NCBI GenBank assembly: GCA_027005175.1
Contig: JALTMC010000189.1
Span: forward strand, 1-5,926
Direction: 5' to 3'
From: Myxococcales bacterium
Lineage (GTDB): Bacteria > Myxococcota_C > UBA6777
DNA: 5,926 nucleotides
Part shown: piece by piece, positions 1 through 5,526 of the stretch
How positions within the stretch are numbered: the stretch's first letter is position 1
Layout: each line of letters begins with the position of its first letter
Translations under genes and position numbers: made by a program
The notes under the pieces: model-generated
Database searches by the model: none
Told to the model about the DNA's origin: nothing
Seen by the model: only the letters and a program-made list of their open reading frames with translations

Positions 1-235
1 CCCTGGATGCGTTACTGAAGCCCATTATGGTAGGCTCAAGGTGCTTGTTTTTTCCTTCTTTCTCCAAAAGCTCCCTGGATGCGTTACTGTGGTGATGATT
101 CCAGGCTCTGTTGAAGCCTTCATCGCCTTCTTTCTCCAAAGGCTCCCTGGATGCGTTACTGCAAAACTCAATATGCCTCTCTCTGGTAGCAACGACCCTC
201 CTTGTTTCTCCAGAGACTCCCGGCTACAATGCCGC
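1..235. repeat. Direct-repeat array with CRISPR-like 36/36 geometry
   Basis: Two 36-base repeats at 54-89 and 126-161 match at 35 of 36 positions (the difference is A/G at 69/141). The last 17 bases of another copy, identical to both, occupy 1-17. The stretches between them (18-53 and 90-125) are each 36 bases and show no more than chance similarity when aligned base by base, so the period is exactly 72. A fourth, degenerate copy starts at about 200: its first 22 bases match at 19 positions and the rest is lost, after a 38-base spacing. Equal repeats, unrelated equal spacers and a decayed terminal repeat are typical of a CRISPR trailer end. The repeat can form a small bulged hairpin (TCC-aa-AGG/CCT-GGA). 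Against this, only two full copies are seen, no cas gene is present, the repeat lacks the common GAAAC-type end, and both intervening stretches contain AGGCTC, as the repeat itself does. The repeats are certain; CRISPR identity is an even bet. Confidence 0.85.
202..230 (+). promoter_or_regulatory. Candidate sigma70-type promoter for gene 1
   Basis: TTGTTT at 202-207 (three of six bases of TTGACA) is followed after exactly 17 bases by TACAAT at 225-230 (five of six bases of TATAAT). Transcription would begin near 237, about 30 bases before the first ATG pair (268) and 80 before the start of the lipoprotein gene. Both boxes lie in the degenerate last copy of the repeat array, where they differ from the intact repeats. 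This is a consensus match by eye only. Confidence 0.4.
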
Positions 236-267
236 GTGAATGAAATATCGAAAGAGGCTAAAGATCA

Positions 268-318
268 ATGATGAAAGCATATTGTAAACCTTCAGTCTGG
301 CACGATAAGGATGGATGA
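268..318 (+). other. Short upstream reading frame (16 codons) overlapping gene 1 start
   Basis: The left copy of the duplicated start reads MMKAYCKPSVWH as in gene 1 but then leaves the duplication (DKDG) and stops at TGA 316-318. This stop overlaps the ATG at 315 in an ATGA arrangement, the usual layout for translational coupling. AGAGG at 253-257 lies 10 bases upstream of the ATG at 268, so initiation there is plausible. The frame is most easily explained as a by-product of the duplication. If translated, it would deliver ribosomes to the real start. No function is claimed for the peptide. Confidence 0.35.
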
Positions 319-349
319 TGAAAGCATATTGTAAACCTTCAGTCTGGCA
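268..349 (+). repeat. 35-base direct duplication over the start of gene 1
   Basis: Bases 268-302 and 315-349 are identical over 35 bases, beginning ATGATGAAAGC and ending GTCTGGCA, with 12 unrelated bases (303-314) between them. The offset is 47, not a multiple of three, so the two copies of the first codons lie in different frames. Only the right copy continues into the long reading frame. The left copy has its own weak ribosome binding site (AGAGG, 253-257), so it acts as a decoy or leader start. Confidence 0.95.
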
Positions 350-2927
350 TGTATTACCTGTTGTTATCTTCTTTTTTGGAACCTTGCCTTTGACATACTG
401 TACAGGACCCAGCAAAGAAGAATCCACCACAGATGCCAGCCCTGCTGACCAGTCCATCAACGACCCATCCATCAATGGTGACACCACTCAAAAAGACAAC
501 CCTCCTCAAGAAAGAGCGATCTCCCAAAAACCGTTAGATGTGGGTCTTGCTGCCGATGAAGTTCGGGTTGGAAAGATCACCAAAGACAGCGAACGGATCA
601 CAGGCCCAGAAGCTCTATCAGCCATTGGCGACTGGAAGATCTACAATTCCAAAGTAGCTTTTGTGATTCACGGCAAACGATTCAGTCAGACATGGTCTAC
701 AAGTACAGGTCATGTGATCGACGCTTCTCCTGTAGATACCAATGGGCGAGCAACCCATGACCTATTGGAAGAGATCTTTCCGATCGTCAGCTTGCTTCGT
801 GTGGTTGTTGCAAAAAAGATAGAGATCATCGAACCAGGTGGACCAGGCAAACAAGCTATCCTTCGAGTGACGGCCAGCAATGCAGGAATTCCGATCATCG
901 ACTCTGTTCTCAAAACAGCGAATGTCGAAGGCACACTCGAAATCGACTATATCCTCAAGCCTGGAGAGACCCACCTGGAGATCATTACCCGTTTGCAAGA
1001 TGATGCAAGAGATAGAGCCATATCCCTTGGTGACGGTATCTTGTTTGGAGATCGCACCCGATGGATAGCTCCACTCAAAGGCTGGAATATCAAAAAAGTG
1101 GTTGGTCTCCCAATTCCGTGGCTGGGCACAACATCACCCAAAGTATCCTATGCGCTCGCTCCAAAATCCAAAGACGCTTCGCTTCAGGTTCCCATCGCAC
1201 AAGCCGCTGTCTTCCCGGCGATCGGCGGAGAAGCCAAAGAAGATGTCAAAGTCGCCGAATACAAACGCTGGCTCTTTGTGGGTCATGGTGGGCTGGAGGA
1301 AATACTGGTAGCTCTGCGAAAACTTCGAAAGCAAACAGACACAAAAGAACTCAAAGGTACTGTCAAAGGCATACTCAAAGGAGTCGCTGTCTCTGTCACT
1401 GCCAATAATAACAAAGGAGTGGTTCTTAGCCAAACTTGGGCGAAGAGCAATGGCGAGTTTTCATTCGGACTCAAAGCAGGAGAGTACACTATCGTTGCAG
1501 CAGCAGAAGGCTACAAAACGGTTTCCACGAAAGCCAAGCCCGGAGACACCCCCTCTCTCACATTTGTTCCGAGAGCCACTGTTACAATCGAGTTGGCTGA
1601 AAAGAAACTCAATGGAAACACAGAACCCTTTGTACCTGCCAGGATAGAAATAAAAGGAAAAGGATTTTCCAAACTCGTGGATTTAATCACTCCAAAGCAA
1701 CCCATACATCTCCCCTCTGGAAGTTATACGATGTTGATTTCAAGAGGGCTTAATTACGAATATATCCAAAAGAAGATCGAACTCAAAGAAGGTCAGACCC
1801 TCGCACTTAAAGAGACCTTAGTAGAAGCAGTAGATACATCTGGCTATGTATCAGCAGATATGCACCTCCATGCATCTCCCAGCGCCGACAGCACACTACC
1901 CATGGAGCAACGTGTCAGTGCTCTGGCTGCCGAAGGAATTATGTTTGCCGTATCTTCAGACCACGATGTCTGGACAGACTACGCACCCACCGTCAAAACG
2001 TTAAAACTTGAAAAATGGCTTAAGACAGCGATAGGACAAGAGGTCTCTCCGTTTGGATTTCACTCCAATGGCTACCCCCTCAAAAAGCTCCCACAAGGAA
2101 AGAACAGATACTTTAGCGTCCCATGGTCGATCTACAAAAAAGGAACATTCCAAAAATTCATGGAGGCTCCCGAGATCTACAAAGGTATGCGTGAGCAATT
2201 CAAAGTCCCTATCATTCAGATCAATCACCCGAGAGGCTCACAGGCACTGCTAAGCTATGTGGGCTATGACCCAAAGAAAGGTATAAAAGCACTGAAGCCC
2301 GGTCGCTTCGATAACAACTGGGATGTTATCGAAGCTTATAACGGCACCTCAAGAGAGGACTTCCTCACAAAAACACTCTTTGACTACTTTAGTTTTTTGA
2401 ACCAGGGTTGGTACAAAACGGCTGTGGGTAACAGTGACTCACACACTGCTGGGAGGCGACCGGGCTTGGCTCGCTCTCTGATTCGCTCAAAGCAAGCAAA
2501 TCCGGTACAAATCGATATGGATGAGATCATTGACAGCCTGAAAAAGAACCGCGCCATTCTTTACGCTGGCCCGATGATTCGGCTAACCACATCCGAAGGA
2601 GAAGCTCCTGGAGCCCGCATCCAAAAACCCAGCATCGACTTGAATATCGAAATACAAGCTCCTAGCTGGATCGCTGTTAGCTATGTGAAGCTATATGCGA
2701 ACGGCAAGCTACAAGAAACTTATCCTGTCACAGCTTCCAAAAACAAAGTCCGGTTTAAAAAGACCGTCAAACTCTCCCCCAAAAAAGACACATGGTATAT
2801 CGTCATGGCCGGAGACGATAAAGTAGGAATGGCTCCAGTATACCCAGGAGTGTTCCCCATATCCATGACCAACCCCCTATACCTCGACATCGATGGCAAC
2901 GGCTTTAAACCCACCTGGCAACCCTAA
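315..2927 (+). CDS. CehA/McbA-family PHP-domain metallohydrolase, predicted lipoprotein
   Basis: The 870-residue product starts with a lipoprotein-like signal: a basic start, a hydrophobic run at about 13-28 and Cys29 in L-T-Y-C; Tyr before the Cys is atypical. A Ser/Thr/Asp/Asn-rich linker (30-75) leads to a beta-rich domain (75-335), a carboxypeptidase-regulatory-like beta-sandwich (344-405), a second beta region (410-505) and a PHP hydrolase domain (510-765). Likely metal ligands are all present: H517-L-H519, D549-H550, E576 with H583, H638 in NHPRG, and D708-S-H710. The C-terminal 100 residues look Ig-like and end with a YLDIDGNG motif. Members of this family hydrolyse phosphoester or carbamate-type bonds (CehA is a carbaryl hydrolase), but the substrate here cannot be read from sequence. 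It probably acts on the periplasmic or outer-membrane face. AAGGA (307-311) is 3 bases from ATG 315 and 6 from ATG 318, so the second ATG may be the true start. Confidence 0.9.
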   Translation: MMKAYCKPSVWHVLPVVIFFFGTLPLTYCTGPSKEESTTDASPADQSINDPSINGDTTQKDNPPQERAISQKPLDVGLAADEVRVGKITKDSERITGPEALSAIGDWKIYNSKVAFVIHGKRFSQTWSTSTGHVIDASPVDTNGRATHDLLEEIFPIVSLLRVVVAKKIEIIEPGGPGKQAILRVTASNAGIPIIDSVLKTANVEGTLEIDYILKPGETHLEIITRLQDDARDRAISLGDGILFGDRTRWIAPLKGWNIKKVVGLPIPWLGTTSPKVSYALAPKSKDASLQVPIAQAAVFPAIGGEAKEDVKVAEYKRWLFVGHGGLEEILVALRKLRKQTDTKELKGTVKGILKGVAVSVTANNNKGVVLSQTWAKSNGEFSFGLKAGEYTIVAAAEGYKTVSTKAKPGDTPSLTFVPRATVTIELAEKKLNGNTEPFVPARIEIKGKGFSKLVDLITPKQPIHLPSGSYTMLISRGLNYEYIQKKIELKEGQTLALKETLVEAVDTSGYVSADMHLHASPSADSTLPMEQRVSALAAEGIMFAVSSDHDVWTDYAPTVKTLKLEKWLKTAIGQEVSPFGFHSNGYPLKKLPQGKNRYFSVPWSIYKKGTFQKFMEAPEIYKGMREQFKVPIIQINHPRGSQALLSYVGYDPKKGIKALKPGRFDNNWDVIEAYNGTSREDFLTKTLFDYFSFLNQGWYKTAVGNSDSHTAGRRPGLARSLIRSKQANPVQIDMDEIIDSLKKNRAILYAGPMIRLTTSEGEAPGARIQKPSIDLNIEIQAPSWIAVSYVKLYANGKLQETYPVTASKNKVRFKKTVKLSPKKDTWYIVMAGDDKVGMAPVYPGVFPISMTNPLYLDIDGNGFKPTWQP

Positions 2928-2987
2928 GAACACATAACCCAAGACACTGGACCCTAAGAACACATAACCCAAGACACATAACACTGG
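2921..2987 (+). repeat. Tandem duplication of the 3' end of gene 1
   Basis: A 30-base unit at 2921-2950 (ACCCTAAGAACACATAACCC then AAGACACTGG) is repeated at 2951-2987. The second copy carries a 7-base insertion (ATAACAC), itself an echo of the nearby CACATAAC. The first 27 bases of the two copies are identical. The TAA at 2925-2927 in the left copy is the stop codon of gene 1. The unit has no inverted repeat and no T-run, so it does not look like a terminator. It fills almost all of the 66 bases between genes 1 and 2. Confidence 0.93.
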
Positions 2988-2993
2988 AAAAGA

Positions 2994-4172
2994 ATGTTTA
3001 CTCAGGTCGCCGAACCTTGTAGTCGCTGGCAAGCGTTTAAAACAGTAAGCTTGATTTACATAGCATGGCGTCTCGCTTTAATGCTGTTTTGCTTTGTGTT
3101 ATTAAATGCAAGCTCGGAACGCCCGAACAACCGGCACAAAAGTTTCTCTGCTTTTGCGAGCAACTACTATTTGGATAGCTGGGTACGTTGGGATTCTAAC
3201 TGGTATTACGATATCGCTAGCAAAGGCTACTATCTTCGAAAACAAGGACAGAGCAATGTCACTTTTTTTCCGGGGTACCCTTATTTAAGTCGATACCTTG
3301 GAAAGCTTACAGGCTCTATTTTTTCAGCCGGTTTACTCCTGTCACACCTCGCCACCTGGATCGGTTTGTTCTTTATGTTTCGAATAGGAACGATGTTCTT
3401 TTCGGTCCAACAAGTACAACTATCCATGGTCCTGATGCTTGTCTTTCCAGGCTCCTTATTCCTGTCTGCTTTTTATACAGAGGGCATGTTTTTTGCGTTG
3501 GCCTCAGCCAGTTTATTCTATTTTTTGCGCAACTCTTTTTTTCTAGCAGGATTGTTGGGGTGTGGAGCACAGTTCACTCGACCTGTGGGGTTGATTCTCT
3601 TTGGGACCTATGGTCTGACACTGCTCATCCAACTCATTCGTGACCGAAGCTCCTTTCGTTGGGCCTGGGGTTGGATCTTTCTCATCCCTGGTGGCTTGGG
3701 TGCATTCATGTTTCTGCTGTACAAAACAGTAGGTGACCCGATGGCCTGGAAGACTCATCAAAGCGCGTGGGGAGGGCAGCCCACTTTCCCACTCTGGACT
3801 CCGCTTCGCTACCTCTTCTACAAGATCGATTACGGCTCTTTTGCCAAACGTGGCTGGAATAACGAAGGCTCCATTCATCACCTACTCAATGTGTTCTGGA
3901 GCCTCGGTGCCATCGCAGGCTCTGCCTGGATGTTCATCAAACGATATCCTATCGTCTTGTGTCTGTATGTTACTTCAGGGCTAGCAGTCACCCTGTATGT
4001 CGGTCATCTGATGTCGTTCAACCGACATGTTATCGTGCTATTCCCACTGTTCTTCGTCCTGGCAGACCTCTGTAAACACAGACGGATGCTCGAACGCTGG
4101 ATCCTATTTGCATTTTCGTTCTTTTTGAGCTTTTACTTACTTCGCTACCTGAACTGGTACTGGGCAGGTTGA
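2994..4172 (+). CDS. PIG-V-like membrane glycosyltransferase (mannosyltransferase family)
   Basis: The 392-residue product is an integral membrane protein with about ten hydrophobic segments. It carries the signature of the bacterial relatives of eukaryotic PIG-V (GPI mannosyltransferase 2): WVRWDSNWYYDIASKGY at 63-79 with the acidic D67 in a periplasmic loop, FFPGYP at 91-96, YTEGMFFAL at 161-169, TRP at 195-197, a FNRHVIVLFPLF segment at 342-353 and a C-terminal YWAG. Enzymes of this fold (GT-C) take sugar from a polyprenyl-phosphate donor and transfer it on the outer side of the membrane. The acceptor here is unknown, and bacteria do not make GPI anchors. GGAAAAG at 2986-2992 serves as a short-spaced ribosome binding site for ATG 2994. 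Gene 3 follows two bases after the stop, which indicates cotranscription. Length agrees with the family; no truncation is seen. Confidence 0.85.
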   Translation: MFTQVAEPCSRWQAFKTVSLIYIAWRLALMLFCFVLLNASSERPNNRHKSFSAFASNYYLDSWVRWDSNWYYDIASKGYYLRKQGQSNVTFFPGYPYLSRYLGKLTGSIFSAGLLLSHLATWIGLFFMFRIGTMFFSVQQVQLSMVLMLVFPGSLFLSAFYTEGMFFALASASLFYFLRNSFFLAGLLGCGAQFTRPVGLILFGTYGLTLLIQLIRDRSSFRWAWGWIFLIPGGLGAFMFLLYKTVGDPMAWKTHQSAWGGQPTFPLWTPLRYLFYKIDYGSFAKRGWNNEGSIHHLLNVFWSLGAIAGSAWMFIKRYPIVLCLYVTSGLAVTLYVGHLMSFNRHVIVLFPLFFVLADLCKHRRMLERWILFAFSFFLSFYLLRYLNWYWAG

Positions 4173-4174
4173 GA

Positions 4175-5239
4175 ATGTTTAATACGCTGGTTGCCATCCT
4201 TGACCGAACTCGCCGTGTTTTTTGGCGACTCCTGTTTCAGTTGGGTATAAGCAACCACTGGGTTCGCGACCGGTCTGCCCGCCTCACTCTTCTCGCTTCG
4301 ATTCAGATCTTGCTTGCCTTCCTCTGCACCCTATTTGCTCCCCTATGGATGTTGCTTTTAGGCCCCCTATTGCTCGGCGTCCCCCATGTCATTTCCGATG
4401 TTCGCTACCTCCTTATCCGACCACCGAAACAGATGTCGCGCTTGGTAGTTACAGCCATTCTTCTCCCCTTAACAGCGATGACAATATTGCGCGTCAGTAC
4501 CATGCTGGGTGGACCCTGGCTTGCCAAGTGGGAGATGGCATGCGGCGGTATTGCAGTCGTCGGAGTGATGGGATTTGCAACCCGAGCAACACACTGGCGA
4601 TGGCCCTTATTCACCGTCGCCACCTACCTGAGCTGGCTGGCTTTTGTCCACCCGCAACATGCTATCTTATGGGTGGGGCACCTACACAACTTCATAGCCT
4701 TTGGTTTGTGGTTGTACTGGTCCAAAGGAGAAGGTCCCTGGCGACGGTATATTGGTGTTGCTTGGCTCTACCTGATGTGTATCGCTGCCCTGGGCCTCGG
4801 TGTATTTGAACGTGTGTCTTCCTCCGTTGGAGCATTCTCTGCCCCAAGTACAGGACTACACTTTGGCGATTTGGCACAAACACTTGCCCCCGGAATAAAC
4901 CCAACATGGGGTCTCCGGATGGTGTTGATTTTTGCGTTTGCACAAGCCGTCCATTACACCGTATGGTTGCGCCTTGTCCCAGGAAATCAGACCTTCTACC
5001 CACCCCGTGGACCTTCCACCTTTCGCCGCAACTTCGAACGATTGCGAAAAGACTTCGGAAAGTGGGGCCTCATACTCTGTATCGAAGCAAGCATTCTTGT
5101 CCCCTGCTTCGGCATATATACCCCGACCAACACTCGCAATACCTACTTATCACTGGTGCTATTTCATGGATGGCTCGAAATCGCAGTCATCGCACACCTA
5201 CTTGTAAACCGCAACCAATCCATAGAAAACAACCATTGA
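4175..5239 (+). CDS. Polytopic membrane protein of unknown function
   Basis: I do not recognise this 354-residue protein securely. It has roughly nine or ten hydrophobic segments (about 37-58, 60-70, 88-108, 121-136, 142-162, 166-182, 192-210, 246-268, 296-316, 323-344). Histidines near membrane segments stand out: VPHVISD (H71, D75), HPQH (159, 162), HLHN (169, 171), HFGD (229-232), HYTVW (260) and FHGWLEIAVIAH (331, 341). Such histidine/acid pairs recall metal-binding membrane enzymes. PHxxxD and HFGD faintly resemble Brp/Blh carotene-cleaving oxygenases, but this is only a resemblance by eye. ATG 4175 is chosen because AGG (4166-4168) lies 6 bases upstream; a TTG at 4169, overlapping the stop of gene 2, would add two residues. 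The two-base gap to the PIG-V-like gene suggests a shared envelope pathway, perhaps handling the lipid-linked sugar or its acceptor. Confidence 0.85.
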   Translation: MFNTLVAILDRTRRVFWRLLFQLGISNHWVRDRSARLTLLASIQILLAFLCTLFAPLWMLLLGPLLLGVPHVISDVRYLLIRPPKQMSRLVVTAILLPLTAMTILRVSTMLGGPWLAKWEMACGGIAVVGVMGFATRATHWRWPLFTVATYLSWLAFVHPQHAILWVGHLHNFIAFGLWLYWSKGEGPWRRYIGVAWLYLMCIAALGLGVFERVSSSVGAFSAPSTGLHFGDLAQTLAPGINPTWGLRMVLIFAFAQAVHYTVWLRLVPGNQTFYPPRGPSTFRRNFERLRKDFGKWGLILCIEASILVPCFGIYTPTNTRNTYLSLVLFHGWLEIAVIAHLLVNRNQSIENNH

Positions 5240-5295
5240 GGATCATGTGTTGAGTTACAGACTTCGCCCATCTACTTGTAAGCCACAACAGATCC
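5191..5295 (+). repeat. Degraded direct duplication of the gene 3 C-terminal coding end
   Basis: Bases 5191-5221 (end of gene 3) and 5265-5295 (after its stop) match at 25 of 31 positions with an offset of 74. Read in the corresponding frame, the downstream copy gives AHLLVSHNRS against AHLLVNRNQS in gene 3. The first two differences in the peptide-coding part (GCA/GCC, CAC/CAT) are silent. The copy has no start or ribosome binding site and is not a gene. It is best read as a remnant of a duplicated or paralogous 3' end. Confidence 0.65.
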
Positions 5296-5363
5296 CACAA
5301 AGAGACTTGAGCCTCTTGACCTCAAAGGAAAATCCACGTATCTTCCCTCCGTCAAGAAGAAGG

Positions 5364-5487
5364 TCTTCCTGATTTTACAATAGAACAACCAAGCTCTTCC
5401 TGATTTTACAATGGAACAACCAAAGTCTTCCTGATTTTACAATGGGACAACCAAGGTCTTCCTGATGTTACAATGGAACGACCTCAC
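5364..5487. repeat. Four 31-base tandem repeats upstream of gene 4
   Basis: Copies start at 5364, 5395, 5426 and 5457, exactly 31 bases apart, each beginning TCTTCCTGATTTTACAAT and continuing RGRACAACC. Copies 1-3 differ at only a few positions; copy 4 is the most diverged (GATGTT for GATTTT, GAACGACC for GAACAACC). A 31-base period is not a multiple of three, so the block is non-coding. It is close to three turns of B-DNA, so equivalent bases of all copies face the same side. Each copy contains TACAAT (5376, 5407, 5438, 5469), which resembles a -10 box, but the best -35-like sequences (GRACA) lie at a poor spacing of 19. The block could be an iteron-type protein-binding array or a simple minisatellite. 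Confidence 0.95.
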
Positions 5488-5513
5488 CTTTTCCTTCATT
5501 GATGATTCTTGTT

Positions 5514-5519
5514 GAGGAG
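5514..5519 (+). promoter_or_regulatory. Strong ribosome binding site for the 3'-cut gene
   Basis: GAGGAG at 5514-5519 lies 7 bases before ATG 5527. This is the strongest Shine-Dalgarno sequence in the window, and it fixes the start of a gene that has no stop codon inside the window. Confidence 0.8.
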
Positions 5520-5526
5520 CACGATC

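Larger units (their letters stand above)
5240..5526. other. Intergenic region with repeats, no gene seen
   Basis: This 287-base gap between gene 3 and the next gene holds the degraded gene 3 end (5265-5295), about 70 bases with nothing recognised (5296-5363), the four 31-base repeats (5364-5487), and a 39-base leader that ends with the ribosome binding site of the next gene. The only hairpin noticed, CAAAGAG (5298-5304) with CTCTTG (5313-5318), has a bulge and no T-run, so no terminator is called. Confidence 0.7.

Noticed and set aside
1-223. Minus-strand open frame through the repeats (SNASREPLEKEG periodic peptide)
   Set aside because: It follows a TAG at 224-226, has no suitable start codon near its beginning, and its regularity comes from the DNA repeats. 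No family is recognised.
2-271. Open plus-strand frame with a 24-residue period (FFLQKLPGCVT / FFLQRLPGCVT), GTG at 41
   Set aside because: The period is simply the 72-base DNA repeat read in frame. There is no good start or ribosome binding site in the window, and a minus-strand frame is equally open over the same bases. It cannot be excluded as the end of a gene entering from the left.
298-312. TGGCAC resembling a sigma54 -24 element
   Set aside because: The position expected to hold TTGC after five bases reads GGAT, and the sequence lies inside the duplicated coding start.
3543-3881. 112-codon minus-strand open frame inside the PIG-V-like gene
   Set aside because: It is a shadow of a gene with clear family motifs and shows no recognisable protein features.
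4169-4174. TTG start for gene 3 overlapping the stop of gene 2
   Set aside because: ATG at 4175 in the same frame has AGG at a proper six-base distance; the TTG would add only two residues and has poorer spacing.
5298-5318. Possible terminator hairpin CAAAGAG/CTCTTG after gene 3
   Set aside because: The stem is only six pairs with a bulge and an eight-base loop, and it is followed by ACCTCAAAGG, not a T-run.
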